Below are positions 1 to 6,749 of a stretch of DNA of 10,986 nucleotides, piece by piece (the first letter of the stretch is position 1; every line of letters starts with the position of its first letter). A model generated the notes under the pieces. It was not told the origin of the DNA. It searched no databases and saw only the letters and a program-made list of their open reading frames with translations. Source of the DNA: Candidatus Ozemobacteraceae bacterium (lineage in GTDB: Bacteria > Muiribacteriota > Ozemobacteria > Ozemobacterales > Ozemobacteraceae); contig DAOSOK010000071.1 in assembly GCA_035373905.1 (NCBI GenBank), positions 1-10,986 of the forward strand, written 5' to 3'. The position numbers and the translations under genes were made by a program.

Positions 1-96
1 ACCACAGAGACACAGAGACACAGAGATGAATCATCTACACAAGGACACGAAGGAAAACGGACAACGGGCACGGAGGATTTTGAATTCTGGAGGGGG
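1..96. repeat. Short tandem repeat and low-complexity purine-rich intergenic DNA
   Basis: Positions 3-26 are three perfect copies of the 8-mer CACAGAGA. They run into an A/G-rich stretch with loosely repeated ACACGAAGG / GCACGGAGG-like words (about 38-77). No gene is visible. This lies just downstream of the last lipoprotein gene, which ends at 97 on the minus strand, but I see no hairpin plus T-run that would make a terminator. A shorter reverse-complement copy of the same motif lies at 10747-10764. From general knowledge, this kind of CACAGAG repeat is common between genes in many environmental bacterial genomes. Confidence 0.7.
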
Positions 97-2070
97 TTAT
101 TCGGCGGCGAGGGTGTCGGGGTCGACCCAGCCGTAGGCGCCCATCTGGCCGCCAGTCTCGGAGGAGGTGAGCAGCAGCGAGGCGGCGCCCAGATGGTAAT
201 CGTATTCCCCCGAGGCGGCGCCGACGAAGCGCGGGTCGATATTCAGAACCGGCGCGCCCGACTGGTCACAGCCTGATGTCGCGGCGTAGAACCCAAATAT
301 ATTGTTATAGATATAGCTACGGCCGGCGGTGCGCTCCTCGATGCCGATGCCGGTGCCCGGCGCGCGGCGGTTCACGAGGATGTTATTGCGCAGCAGCGGC
401 TGGTCGGCCCCGTCGATGAAGATCCCGTTCGGGGCGTCGACGGTGAGATACTGCACGTCGGCGACAGCCCCCCGCACGGCCAGGCCCAGCCTGGCGGCAT
501 CGAGAACCGCCCCACGGACGGTCGGAGCGGACGTGTCATCCACGATCAGCGCCGTATCCATGACGGCACGTACATCGACACCACCCAGGAACGCGCCGCG
601 ATTGCCGCGAAGATGCACGCCCACATCGCCGCCCCGCGCGACGATCGTTTTCGCCTGTACGTTCGAAGTGCCTTCGGCAAGCAGTCCGGTCGTGCAGTCC
701 CTGAACGTGAGATGCGTCACGACCGTGCCGCTCGCGCCTTCCAGATGCAGGCCGGTCCCGCACATACGCGCCCCGAAACCCGAGAGCTGGAGCGGTCCGT
801 CGGTCACATGCAGCCCGTCCCGCGCGTTCACGATCTCGAGGTTGGCGATCTCGGAGCCGGACGGCTGGTCCGGCAGCGTCCGCAGCCTGATGCCCAGCCA
901 GTCTTCCCGGCCCGGCAGCGAGGCCGCCGACAGGAAGCGCACGGCGGCGGTCCCGGAGGCGGCGACGATCAGCCGGCCGTCGACGACCAGTTCGCACCGG
1001 GCCGGGTCGATGCCCCGCTTCGACAGATCCGTCGGGTTGACGCGGATCACGGTGCCGGGCTCGATCGTGAGCGTGGTCAGAGCCGGCACCTCGATATCCC
1101 CACCCAGGTCGATGGGGCTCCACGCCTGCGCCCAGGTCACGCTCTGCTTCAGCGTGCCGGCCGGCAGAATCACGAGCTCGGCGGTGCGCGACGAGACGTT
1201 GCCGTCGAGATCGACCGCCTCGATCGCATACCGCGTTCTGACACCGGGATTCGGCTGGTCGTCGACGCAGAAGCGTTCGGCCGAATACACCTCGTTTTCC
1301 GTTTTCCAGAGGGACAACACAGCATCACTCTCGCCGCGCCAGATGCGGAACCCTTTCAAGGGATCGGCGCCGTCGTAGGACCATGTCACCTTCGGCCCGT
1401 TCGGTGTCTGCGCAACAGCCGGAACCGTCGGGGCGGGAGGAGCGCCCGGCATATCGCCGGCCGGCAGCGTCGTAAACGTTGCCGTCTGGGTAAGGTAATG
1501 CCGGTCATCGGCCGTGACACCTTCGATGAAGTACGTATAGACGATGCCGGGAACAGGGGGCTTGATCACGAACCGATGGTCGGTGCCGAGGCCAGTCGGT
1601 TCGGTCCTGATCTGGGGCAGATGCTCGCCCTGGTAGACGAACGTGCATTTCATCGGTTCGGCCGGGAACACATCGAACAGAACAGTGTCGAGTTCCCGCT
1701 TGAAGACCGTGCAGGTGATCCGGTTCGAAAGGGGTTCGAGGCAGAAGTTCACGTTGCCGTACACCTGCCCCTCTTCGATCGTCATGGTCAGAGAGGCCGT
1801 CTTGAAACCCTCCCGGGTCACGGTGAAGCGCTGGGTCCCGGCATCGAGCGACGTGAAGGCATACCGGCCATCCTCGCCCGAAGCCGCAGTGAACAGGGAA
1901 CGATGCGACGTAACTATCGCATTTGCTATTCTATTTCCGGCGGTATCGCTGATGCCGCCAGAAACGACGCCACGCCGGATTTTCTGTTCGTTTTCACAGC
2001 CCATGAGGCCGAAGGAAACGAGGGCGACGAGGCACAGCACGGCAATGGCGGCAAAGCGGCCGTTCTTCAT
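97..2070 (-). CDS. Lipoprotein with carboxypeptidase-regulatory-like, two FN3-like and right-handed beta-helix domains (paralogue 1)
   Basis: Predicted exported, surface-anchored protein of unknown ligand. With the start at 2070 (657 aa) the signal peptide is residues 1-24 and ends in a good lipobox, LMGC, with lipid Cys25. A carboxypeptidase-regulatory-like beta-sandwich follows (about 34-95; DTAGN, then EDGRYAF). Then come two fibronectin type III-like domains (about 117-202 and 211-302) and a right-handed parallel beta-helix (about 310-590) with the EDWLGIR signature around W391. The tail has the DPRFVG...YDYHL pattern common at the ends of beta-helix proteins. The frame stays open upstream, with alternative starts at 2100 and 2235; the latter has GGGGTG before it but adds an Arg-rich 55-residue extension. 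I chose 2070 because it gives the same Cys25 and the same Cys-to-Trp spacing as the neighbouring paralogue. No catalytic site is recognisable, and a polysaccharide-binding or degrading role is possible but unproven. Confidence 0.8.
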   Translation of the reverse strand: MKNGRFAAIAVLCLVALVSFGLMGCENEQKIRRGVVSGGISDTAGNRIANAIVTSHRSLFTAASGEDGRYAFTSLDAGTQRFTVTREGFKTASLTMTIEEGQVYGNVNFCLEPLSNRITCTVFKRELDTVLFDVFPAEPMKCTFVYQGEHLPQIRTEPTGLGTDHRFVIKPPVPGIVYTYFIEGVTADDRHYLTQTATFTTLPAGDMPGAPPAPTVPAVAQTPNGPKVTWSYDGADPLKGFRIWRGESDAVLSLWKTENEVYSAERFCVDDQPNPGVRTRYAIEAVDLDGNVSSRTAELVILPAGTLKQSVTWAQAWSPIDLGGDIEVPALTTLTIEPGTVIRVNPTDLSKRGIDPARCELVVDGRLIVAASGTAAVRFLSAASLPGREDWLGIRLRTLPDQPSGSEIANLEIVNARDGLHVTDGPLQLSGFGARMCGTGLHLEGASGTVVTHLTFRDCTTGLLAEGTSNVQAKTIVARGGDVGVHLRGNRGAFLGGVDVRAVMDTALIVDDTSAPTVRGAVLDAARLGLAVRGAVADVQYLTVDAPNGIFIDGADQPLLRNNILVNRRAPGTGIGIEERTAGRSYIYNNIFGFYAATSGCDQSGAPVLNIDPRFVGAASGEYDYHLGAASLLLTSSETGGQMGAYGWVDPDTLAAE

Positions 2071-2299
2071 GCGAGATTCAGGCCGTTTCGGTTCGTTCAT
2101 ATCTGCGGTGCCTGTCAGTTGCGTTTTTGCTTCGTCCGTCAGGGCAGCCTGGGCGCGAAGAACGCGGATTATCTGACTGCGGCGGTTTTCGCGCCGGCGC
2201 CGGCGGCCGGGCATTCGGGTGTCTTCTCGTGTCATACGTCACCCCATACATCGGAAAACCCCGGGGAAAACATTAGGCACGGGAACATCGGGGGGCATC

Positions 2300-2326
2300 C
2301 GCAGATTACGCAGATGGCACAGATTT
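2300..2326. repeat. 9-nt tandem triplicate (CGCAGATTA family)
   Basis: Three consecutive 9-mers are visible: CGCAGATTA, CGCAGATGG and CACAGATTT, followed by a T-run. The first two differ at two positions and the third is more diverged. CGCAGATTACGCAGAT-type strings are a familiar dispersed repeat in the intergenic DNA of unrelated environmental bacteria, so this is probably a degenerate member rather than a regulatory site. Confidence 0.6.
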
Positions 2327-2372
2327 TTGTGAATTTGGAACAGGGGGAGACAACACACGTCATATACGGGAC

Positions 2373-2393
2373 GGGCGCGCCTGAGACGCGCCC
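2373..2393. repeat. GC-rich palindromic repeat (GGGACGG...CGCCCC family)
   Basis: A perfect 7-bp stem, GGGCGCG/CGCGCCC, encloses the loop CCTGAGA. The context GGGAC on the left and CCCCGAC on the right resembles the edges of the palindrome at 6553-6580 (GTAGGGACGG...CCGCCCCTAC), so I take it as a diverged member of the same family. There is no T-run on either strand, so it is unlikely to be an intrinsic terminator. Confidence 0.55.
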
Positions 2394-2439
2394 CGACACC
2401 AGATACCACAATCATCCGAAACATAACGCAATCGCAGGT

Positions 2440-2457
2440 GCGCATGGGGCCATGCGC
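2440..2457. repeat. Short palindrome GCGCATGG/CCATGCGC
   Basis: An 8-bp inverted repeat with only two bases (GG) at its centre lies just 3' of paralogue 2's stop codon on the minus strand. It could slow or stop transcription, but it has no T-tract on the minus strand. It resembles the GCGCATCG/CGATGCGC palindrome at 6507-6526 in its outer bases. Confidence 0.45.
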
Positions 2458-2489
2458 GCAATTGCATGAATGGGTGTGGATACCGGGTT

Positions 2490-4451
2490 TTAGCGGAACG
2501 ACTGGCCGTAGCGGCCGAGTTCGAGGCCGTTGATATCGAGGAGTTTGAGAGGGGAAGCGGGCAGGAGGCGGTAATCGTAGGGGTTGCCGCCGACGAAGTC
2601 GGGTTTCATTTCCTGAGCGCCGAGGCCTTTGATGCAGTTTCGATAGGCCGTGTCGAAACCGTGGACGTCGTTGTAATCGTATTGCGGGCTTCCCGCCGTC
2701 TCGTAGGAAATGCCGGCCGTTCCGTCCTCGGCGGTGCTGCATATGATGTTGTTCTTGATCTCGGGCAATCCTGAAGCGATGGCCACTCCGATGGCGGCGT
2801 CGATCGTGCAGTGATCGAGATAATTGTCGGCAATGCCCCCGTTCTCATACCGAACGCCGGTTCCGTAGGGGGTGACGATGAGGTTGTTCGCAAACACCGA
2901 CCTCGCCACGTCGGCAAGTATGCCGATCTTGTAGGCGTCGATCCGGCATTCGCGCATGGTGATGCGATCCTCCGGGTTGTCCTTCAGGAAGCGACAGCCC
3001 ACCGAGACATCGCTGATCGTGACCCGCTTCATGTCGAATCTGCGGCAGCCGTATACCTCGACCGCCGCGGAAGCAATATCAGTAAATATACAATCAGAGA
3101 GCGTGGGAACGAGCCGCACGCCTTCGATGCGATACCCGCCTGCGCTGTATCTGACGGTCAGATCATGCACGTTCGCCTCGATCCGGTCGACAAGCACGGC
3201 GGGGCCGGCACAGCCGAACATCTCGACGAATCCCACTTCGGAAACCCCCGATCCGCCTTTCCGGAAACGGATGCCGGCCCAGTGGTCGCGCACGCCGGCT
3301 CCGTTCAGCGGAGTGAACCTGACCGGAACGCCGCTCTTCCCGAGAATGACGGCACGGCCGTTCACGAGGATCTCGACGCGGTCGCGGTCTTCCCCGAGGC
3401 CGAACGCGTCCTTGTCGGCAACCCTGAACTCGACGCCGGGCTCGACATACAGGTTGGCCCCGACGCCGACGATCAGATCGCTGACCAGGACCATGGGCGA
3501 GTCAGACGCGGTGATCGTGAGGTCGTGATTGATAAAACCGGGCATGAACACGCGCTCGGACGTCGTCCAGGCCGAAGCCGCGCCGAACTCGCTCACGGCG
3601 GATACGGCGTATTCGTAGAAACCGCCCCCGTTCGCTCCGAGATCCGTGAACGAACGCACGTCGTCGGACAAGGTCTCGCTCGTCAGAACAAGCCATTCGC
3701 CGCCGTTTTCGCGTCTTCTGACCCGATAACCCGCCGCCGAGGCAGATATCGAGCCATCCCATTCGATGGTGACGGTGCCATACGCTTCGAGTGGCCGGAT
3801 TCGGACCGCGGCGGGAGCTTCAGGCATCGCGCCGACGCCGGTCTTGAAGGGTATATCGACAGATATACGAGGTGTCGCATCGTCTTCATTGAAGCGGACA
3901 CGCGCATGATACAGGGTTTCGGGTTCCAGGCCGGTGATCGTGAACCGGTGGTTTTCGGCCGGCCCGGTCTCTTCCATGGTATTCGTGTAGCCGTCGCCCG
4001 TTCCGTATTCGATGAAGCAGATGACGGAGCGATACGTGTTCCAGACAAGCACGGCGCTCGTGGAGCCGACACTTTCGACCTTCAGGTCGGTGATGCGCCT
4101 CTGCCGGCCGGATTTTTCGATCTTCACGATACTCAGATCCGTAAGTTTGTTCGAGGCGATGTCGCAGCCGAGCTCGGTGACGTCATACTCGGCATGTTCT
4201 ATCACGAGACGGTTCCGGCCTGCGGGAAGCTCCGCAATGTAAAACGTGCCGTCGGTCCCGGTGTAGACCTTTTCGACCTCGTTGAAAATCGAGTAGACAC
4301 GGGCGCCGGCGACGACGTTGCCGGCGGTATCCACCACCCTGCCCGACACCGAGCCGGTCTGGGGCTCGCGCAGTCCGCAACCGGTGCCGGTCGTGATCAG
4401 GGCGAGCACCGCCAGCACAAGCAGTCGGACGAAGGCCTTGTCACGGAACAT
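2490..4451 (-). CDS. Secreted (probable lipoprotein) protein with carboxypeptidase-regulatory-like, FN3 and beta-helix domains (paralogue 2)
   Basis: 653 aa. The signal peptide spans residues 1-24 (hydrophobic core LLVLAVLALI), followed by Cys25 in the context TGTGC. This is a poor lipobox because position -3 is Gly, so lipidation is likely but not certain. A carboxypeptidase-regulatory-like domain covers about 33-92 (GSVSGRVVDTAGN, TDGTFYI). FN3-like domains cover about 118-206 (TITGLEPETLYHARV) and 212-304 (GYRVRRRENGGEW). The right-handed beta-helix runs from about 310 to 615 with RDHWAGIRF around W391, and the tail has KPDFVGGNPYDY. The start has a good ribosome binding site (GGAG, complement of 4458-4461, 6 bases before ATG). 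It overlaps the 3' end of paralogue 3 by 11 bases, so the two are probably translated from one message. The ligand is unknown; a surface carbohydrate or protein-binding role is inferred only from the domains. Confidence 0.82.
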   Translation of the reverse strand: MFRDKAFVRLLVLAVLALITTGTGCGLREPQTGSVSGRVVDTAGNVVAGARVYSIFNEVEKVYTGTDGTFYIAELPAGRNRLVIEHAEYDVTELGCDIASNKLTDLSIVKIEKSGRQRRITDLKVESVGSTSAVLVWNTYRSVICFIEYGTGDGYTNTMEETGPAENHRFTITGLEPETLYHARVRFNEDDATPRISVDIPFKTGVGAMPEAPAAVRIRPLEAYGTVTIEWDGSISASAAGYRVRRRENGGEWLVLTSETLSDDVRSFTDLGANGGGFYEYAVSAVSEFGAASAWTTSERVFMPGFINHDLTITASDSPMVLVSDLIVGVGANLYVEPGVEFRVADKDAFGLGEDRDRVEILVNGRAVILGKSGVPVRFTPLNGAGVRDHWAGIRFRKGGSGVSEVGFVEMFGCAGPAVLVDRIEANVHDLTVRYSAGGYRIEGVRLVPTLSDCIFTDIASAAVEVYGCRRFDMKRVTISDVSVGCRFLKDNPEDRITMRECRIDAYKIGILADVARSVFANNLIVTPYGTGVRYENGGIADNYLDHCTIDAAIGVAIASGLPEIKNNIICSTAEDGTAGISYETAGSPQYDYNDVHGFDTAYRNCIKGLGAQEMKPDFVGGNPYDYRLLPASPLKLLDINGLELGRYGQSFR

Positions 4452-6450
4452 CGAACGCTCCGATATCCTCGCCGCCGAAGCCGCGGTTTTCCAACTGACT
4501 TCCCGAAGAAGGCACGTAGCTGAATCCGGAAGTCGTCAGCTCCTGGAACGGATTTCCGCCTTGGAGACCGATTTCCGCGAGAACGACGTCGATCCCGCCA
4601 ACCGCCAGGGCAAGGCCATCCGCACCTCGATACCGGAGGGCCGCATCGGTCACGTTCCAGATGCAGTTCCCCGAAATCACCTGGACGAGATTGCTGAACG
4701 TCGTATCGCCGCGATAGAGGAGGCCGATCGAATTGCGGCTCCGGTCCGCCAGAACGAGATTACTGTAGATCGTCGCCTGGGCCGCGCCGGAGATCTCGAT
4801 GCCGATCTGGCCCTGGAGGGTATTGCGGCGCAGCATATCCTTCCCGCGGAGAATGACGGCCGTCCCGTTGGATCCGGGAGCGACGAGGTTGCCTTTCGCA
4901 AGCGAGGTGCTGCCGATGTTTCCGAGGTCGAGGCCGGAGACCGACCAGAACCTGACGATGTTGTCCAGCACCTGGGCGCTCGTGTTGTCGCGCGCGATGA
5001 TTCCATAGTAACAACGATCTATCGTGCAGGAGGCGATTTCCACCGTCTGGCTGTTCGATGCAATGTTGATACCGGAGTGGCAGGTTTCGACCATGCACGA
5101 TTTCACCGTAACGGCCTGCCTGGCGTCACGGCACTCGATTCCCGATTCGCTGCAGTTGCGAATCACGCAGTCGCTCACGACACGGGGAAGTCCCCGTTCG
5201 CCGTTGATTCCATCGCGGGCAAACGAAAGGCAAAGTCCCGTTATCGCTGATGCCGACAGATTGCTCGTCGGGGCAAAGGTGATGCCCGTCCAGTCGCCAG
5301 CCTGCGGCGCGGAGGCTTTCGAGGCGAACGTAACCGGCACGTCGGAAGCGCCATCGATGACCAGGGTGCCGAGCACCTTGAGCTCGATTTTCCCGTCCGA
5401 CAGCGGGTCGAGGTTCCATCGGTCGGCCGACTCGACCTGGACTTCGGTGCCGGCGAGGACTCGAAGTTCGGTTCCGGCGGCGATCGTCAGGTCTCCCGTC
5501 AGGATGTACGGATCGCGATCGGGGGTCCAGACGAGGCTCGACGTGGTGATGCCGGGCACCAGGAACGCGACGGCCGGCGTCGGCGTGCTTTCCTCGCCTG
5601 TTCCGGCCTGCTTCGTGACGCGGTAATAGACCTTCTGGCCCGCCGAAACGGTCGTATCGATCCAACGGTTTTCCCGAAGAAGCGACGTCGCAACGGATGT
5701 CCAAGGGCCGGTTTCGGCGTCGGCGCGATACAGCCTGTATCCGGCGAGATCAGCCCCCGTGTCGGCGTTCCAGGTGATCTCGACCTGGCCGGAGACCGAA
5801 CCGAGGCCGACCGTCAGACCCTGCGGCGGGTTGGGCCGCGCCGTCGTCAGCATCGTGAAGGTGAAATCCGAACTTTTCAAGGTCCGGCCCTGGGTATCCA
5901 CGCCGACGGCGACCAGGTGATAGGTGGTCGCGGGGGTGAGGCCGGTCAGGGTGAAGCTGTGATACAGCGCATACGTCGCCACGTCGGGCGATCTGTTCTC
6001 GTAGAGCACGTTCGGGCCGTATTCCACGTGGGTGATGCACATCGTCTGCGTGTTGAACTCGATCGTTGCTTCGGACGAGGTCACGTTGATCGCCTGCAGA
6101 TTGTAGATCGAGCCTTTCTGGAGCAGGGAAAACGTGATGCCCTCGACCGTCTGGCCCGCGAGCGCTTCGACCTGCCGTGACTGGGTTTCGTAGCCGTCGC
6201 GGTCCGCCGTCACGGTATAGAAGCCAGGCTCAAGCGATTCGAGCGTCCAGGCGCCCGTCGAGTCGGTATACGTCGACGCCGAAGGGACGGACACGCGCAC
6301 GGCGCTGAGCGCCCGCCCGGTTCCGTCGACGACGGTGCCGCGCAGGCTTCCGTTGCTCTGCTTTTCGGACTGCAGACATCCCTGGGCGGCGAACAGAACC
6401 GCCGCCAGCACCAACACGACGAGCCATCTTCGTTGTTTCATCTGGTCCAT
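4441..6450 (-). CDS. Secreted (probable lipoprotein) protein with carboxypeptidase-regulatory-like, FN3 and beta-helix domains (paralogue 3, promoter-proximal)
   Basis: 669 aa, first gene of the minus-strand cluster. The signal peptide is MDQMKQRRWLVVLVLAAVLF followed by AAQGC, with Cys25; the lipobox is weak (Ala at -3, Gln at -2). A carboxypeptidase-regulatory-like domain covers about 34-90 (GSLRGTVVDGTG, DSTGAWTLESLEPGFYTV). FN3-like domain 1 covers about 116-202 (HSFTLTGLTPATTYHLVAVGVD) and FN3-like domain 2 about 208-298 (GYRLYRADAETGPW). The right-handed beta-helix covers about 305-620 with GDWTGITF around W387 and many N/S/C-rich turns (SDCVIRNCSESGIECRD). It ends with EDIGAFDVP, a frequent ending in beta-helix surface proteins. 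An in-frame ATG at 6441 (MKQRRW) is an equally plausible start. Neither has a clear Shine-Dalgarno. It overlaps the start of paralogue 2 by 11 bases. No enzymatic residues could be assigned. Confidence 0.82.
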   Translation of the reverse strand: MDQMKQRRWLVVLVLAAVLFAAQGCLQSEKQSNGSLRGTVVDGTGRALSAVRVSVPSASTYTDSTGAWTLESLEPGFYTVTADRDGYETQSRQVEALAGQTVEGITFSLLQKGSIYNLQAINVTSSEATIEFNTQTMCITHVEYGPNVLYENRSPDVATYALYHSFTLTGLTPATTYHLVAVGVDTQGRTLKSSDFTFTMLTTARPNPPQGLTVGLGSVSGQVEITWNADTGADLAGYRLYRADAETGPWTSVATSLLRENRWIDTTVSAGQKVYYRVTKQAGTGEESTPTPAVAFLVPGITTSSLVWTPDRDPYILTGDLTIAAGTELRVLAGTEVQVESADRWNLDPLSDGKIELKVLGTLVIDGASDVPVTFASKASAPQAGDWTGITFAPTSNLSASAITGLCLSFARDGINGERGLPRVVSDCVIRNCSESGIECRDARQAVTVKSCMVETCHSGINIASNSQTVEIASCTIDRCYYGIIARDNTSAQVLDNIVRFWSVSGLDLGNIGSTSLAKGNLVAPGSNGTAVILRGKDMLRRNTLQGQIGIEISGAAQATIYSNLVLADRSRNSIGLLYRGDTTFSNLVQVISGNCIWNVTDAALRYRGADGLALAVGGIDVVLAEIGLQGGNPFQELTTSGFSYVPSSGSQLENRGFGGEDIGAFDVP
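4458..4461 (-). promoter_or_regulatory. Ribosome binding site of paralogue 2
   Basis: GGAG on the minus strand lies six bases before the ATG at 4451. It sits inside the coding sequence of the upstream paralogue 3, so initiation here would be coupled to ribosomes finishing that gene. Confidence 0.6.
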
Positions 6451-6506
6451 GCGTCATCGGTTATCGGCAGGTTTCGCGGTAATCCGAATATGCATGATGC
6501 ACCACC

Positions 6507-6526
6507 GGGCGCATCGCGATGCGCCC
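6507..6526. repeat. Perfect 20-bp palindrome
   Basis: GGGCGCATCG is followed directly by its reverse complement CGATGCGCCC, with no unpaired centre. The sequence continues CCTAC, matching the right edge of the neighbouring palindrome at 6553-6580. The right edge CGCCCCTAC is characteristic of a dispersed intergenic repeat seen in many environmental genomes. Confidence 0.75.
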
Positions 6527-6552
6527 CTACATGCCGATTGCAACGGCATCCC

Positions 6553-6580
6553 GTAGGGACGGTTCGCGAACCGCCCCTAC
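6553..6580. repeat. 28-bp near-perfect palindrome (GTAGGG...CCCTAC)
   Basis: Positions 6553-6566 pair with 6567-6580 with a single mismatch (A6559 opposite C6574). The outer bases are GTAGGG and CCCTAC, and the centre is GGTTCG/CGAACC. Together with CCCTAC at 6525-6530 and the 6-bp inverted repeat ATGCCG (6531-6536) / CGGCAT (6544-6549), the whole 6507-6580 block can fold in more than one way. There is no T-run, so it is not an obvious terminator. Confidence 0.75.
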
Positions 6581-6749
6581 AATACACGGGGTAATTCCAC
6601 ACACAGCGATAGGCTCAGATACCGTATACGGGGTTTCTGGCGGGTTGCATGAGAGGGCGGAAAGGGGTAATGTAGTCGGAAACGCGCGACGTTTTCAGCC
6701 GGACGCGGCGGACCGCGCCGGTGTCGTGAAAGGAAGGGACCGAACAGTC

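Larger units (their letters stand above)
2071..2489. other. Intergenic region between lipoprotein genes
   Basis: This is the gap between the end of paralogue 2 and the preferred start of paralogue 1. It is 254 bases if the latter starts at 2235. It holds a 9-nt triplicate (2300-2326), a GC-rich hairpin (2373-2393), a second hairpin (2440-2457) and the palindrome CCCCGGGG flanked by A-runs (about 2255-2270). I see no convincing promoter or terminator. The gap suggests that paralogue 1 is either distal in a long transcript or has its own promoter here. Confidence 0.5.
6451..6749. other. Divergent intergenic region with palindromes
   Basis: This 299-base region separates the minus-strand lipoprotein cluster from the plus-strand aminotransferase operon and should hold both promoters. 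The recognisable content is the palindrome group at 6507-6580. A weak sigma70-like pair, TTGCAT (6645-6650) and TAATGT (6668-6673) with a 17-base spacer, precedes the aminotransferase; each element matches only 3 of 6 consensus bases. An open frame runs through this region into the aminotransferase from 6519, but its translation has no family character. Confidence 0.5.

Noticed and set aside
2300..2326. CRISPR-like or operator array from the 9-nt triplicate
   Set aside because: The units are adjacent without spacers, they diverge, and the motif is a known type of dispersed intergenic repeat.
2373..2457. Intrinsic terminator for the minus-strand paralogues 3 and 2
   Set aside because: Two stable hairpins exist, but neither is followed by a T-run on the minus strand.
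613..2469. 618-aa open frame on the plus strand, antisense to paralogue 1
   Set aside because: Its translation is rich in R, H, G and D with no domain character. It mirrors the G/C-biased codons of the minus-strand gene, which has a clear signal peptide and domains.
2811..4523. 570-aa open frame on the plus strand, antisense to paralogue 2
   Set aside because: It has no start signal, domain or hydrophobic pattern, and it is explained by high GC on the strand opposite a real gene.
6645..6673. TTGCAT-17-TAATGT promoter for the aminotransferase
   Set aside because: Only 3 of 6 matches in each box; too weak to list as a promoter, though the spacing is right.
6519..6749. 77-residue N-terminal extension of the aminotransferase
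   Set aside because: It is translated from palindromic intergenic repeat DNA and has no similarity to the family N-terminus. The homology-like sequence starts at 6750.
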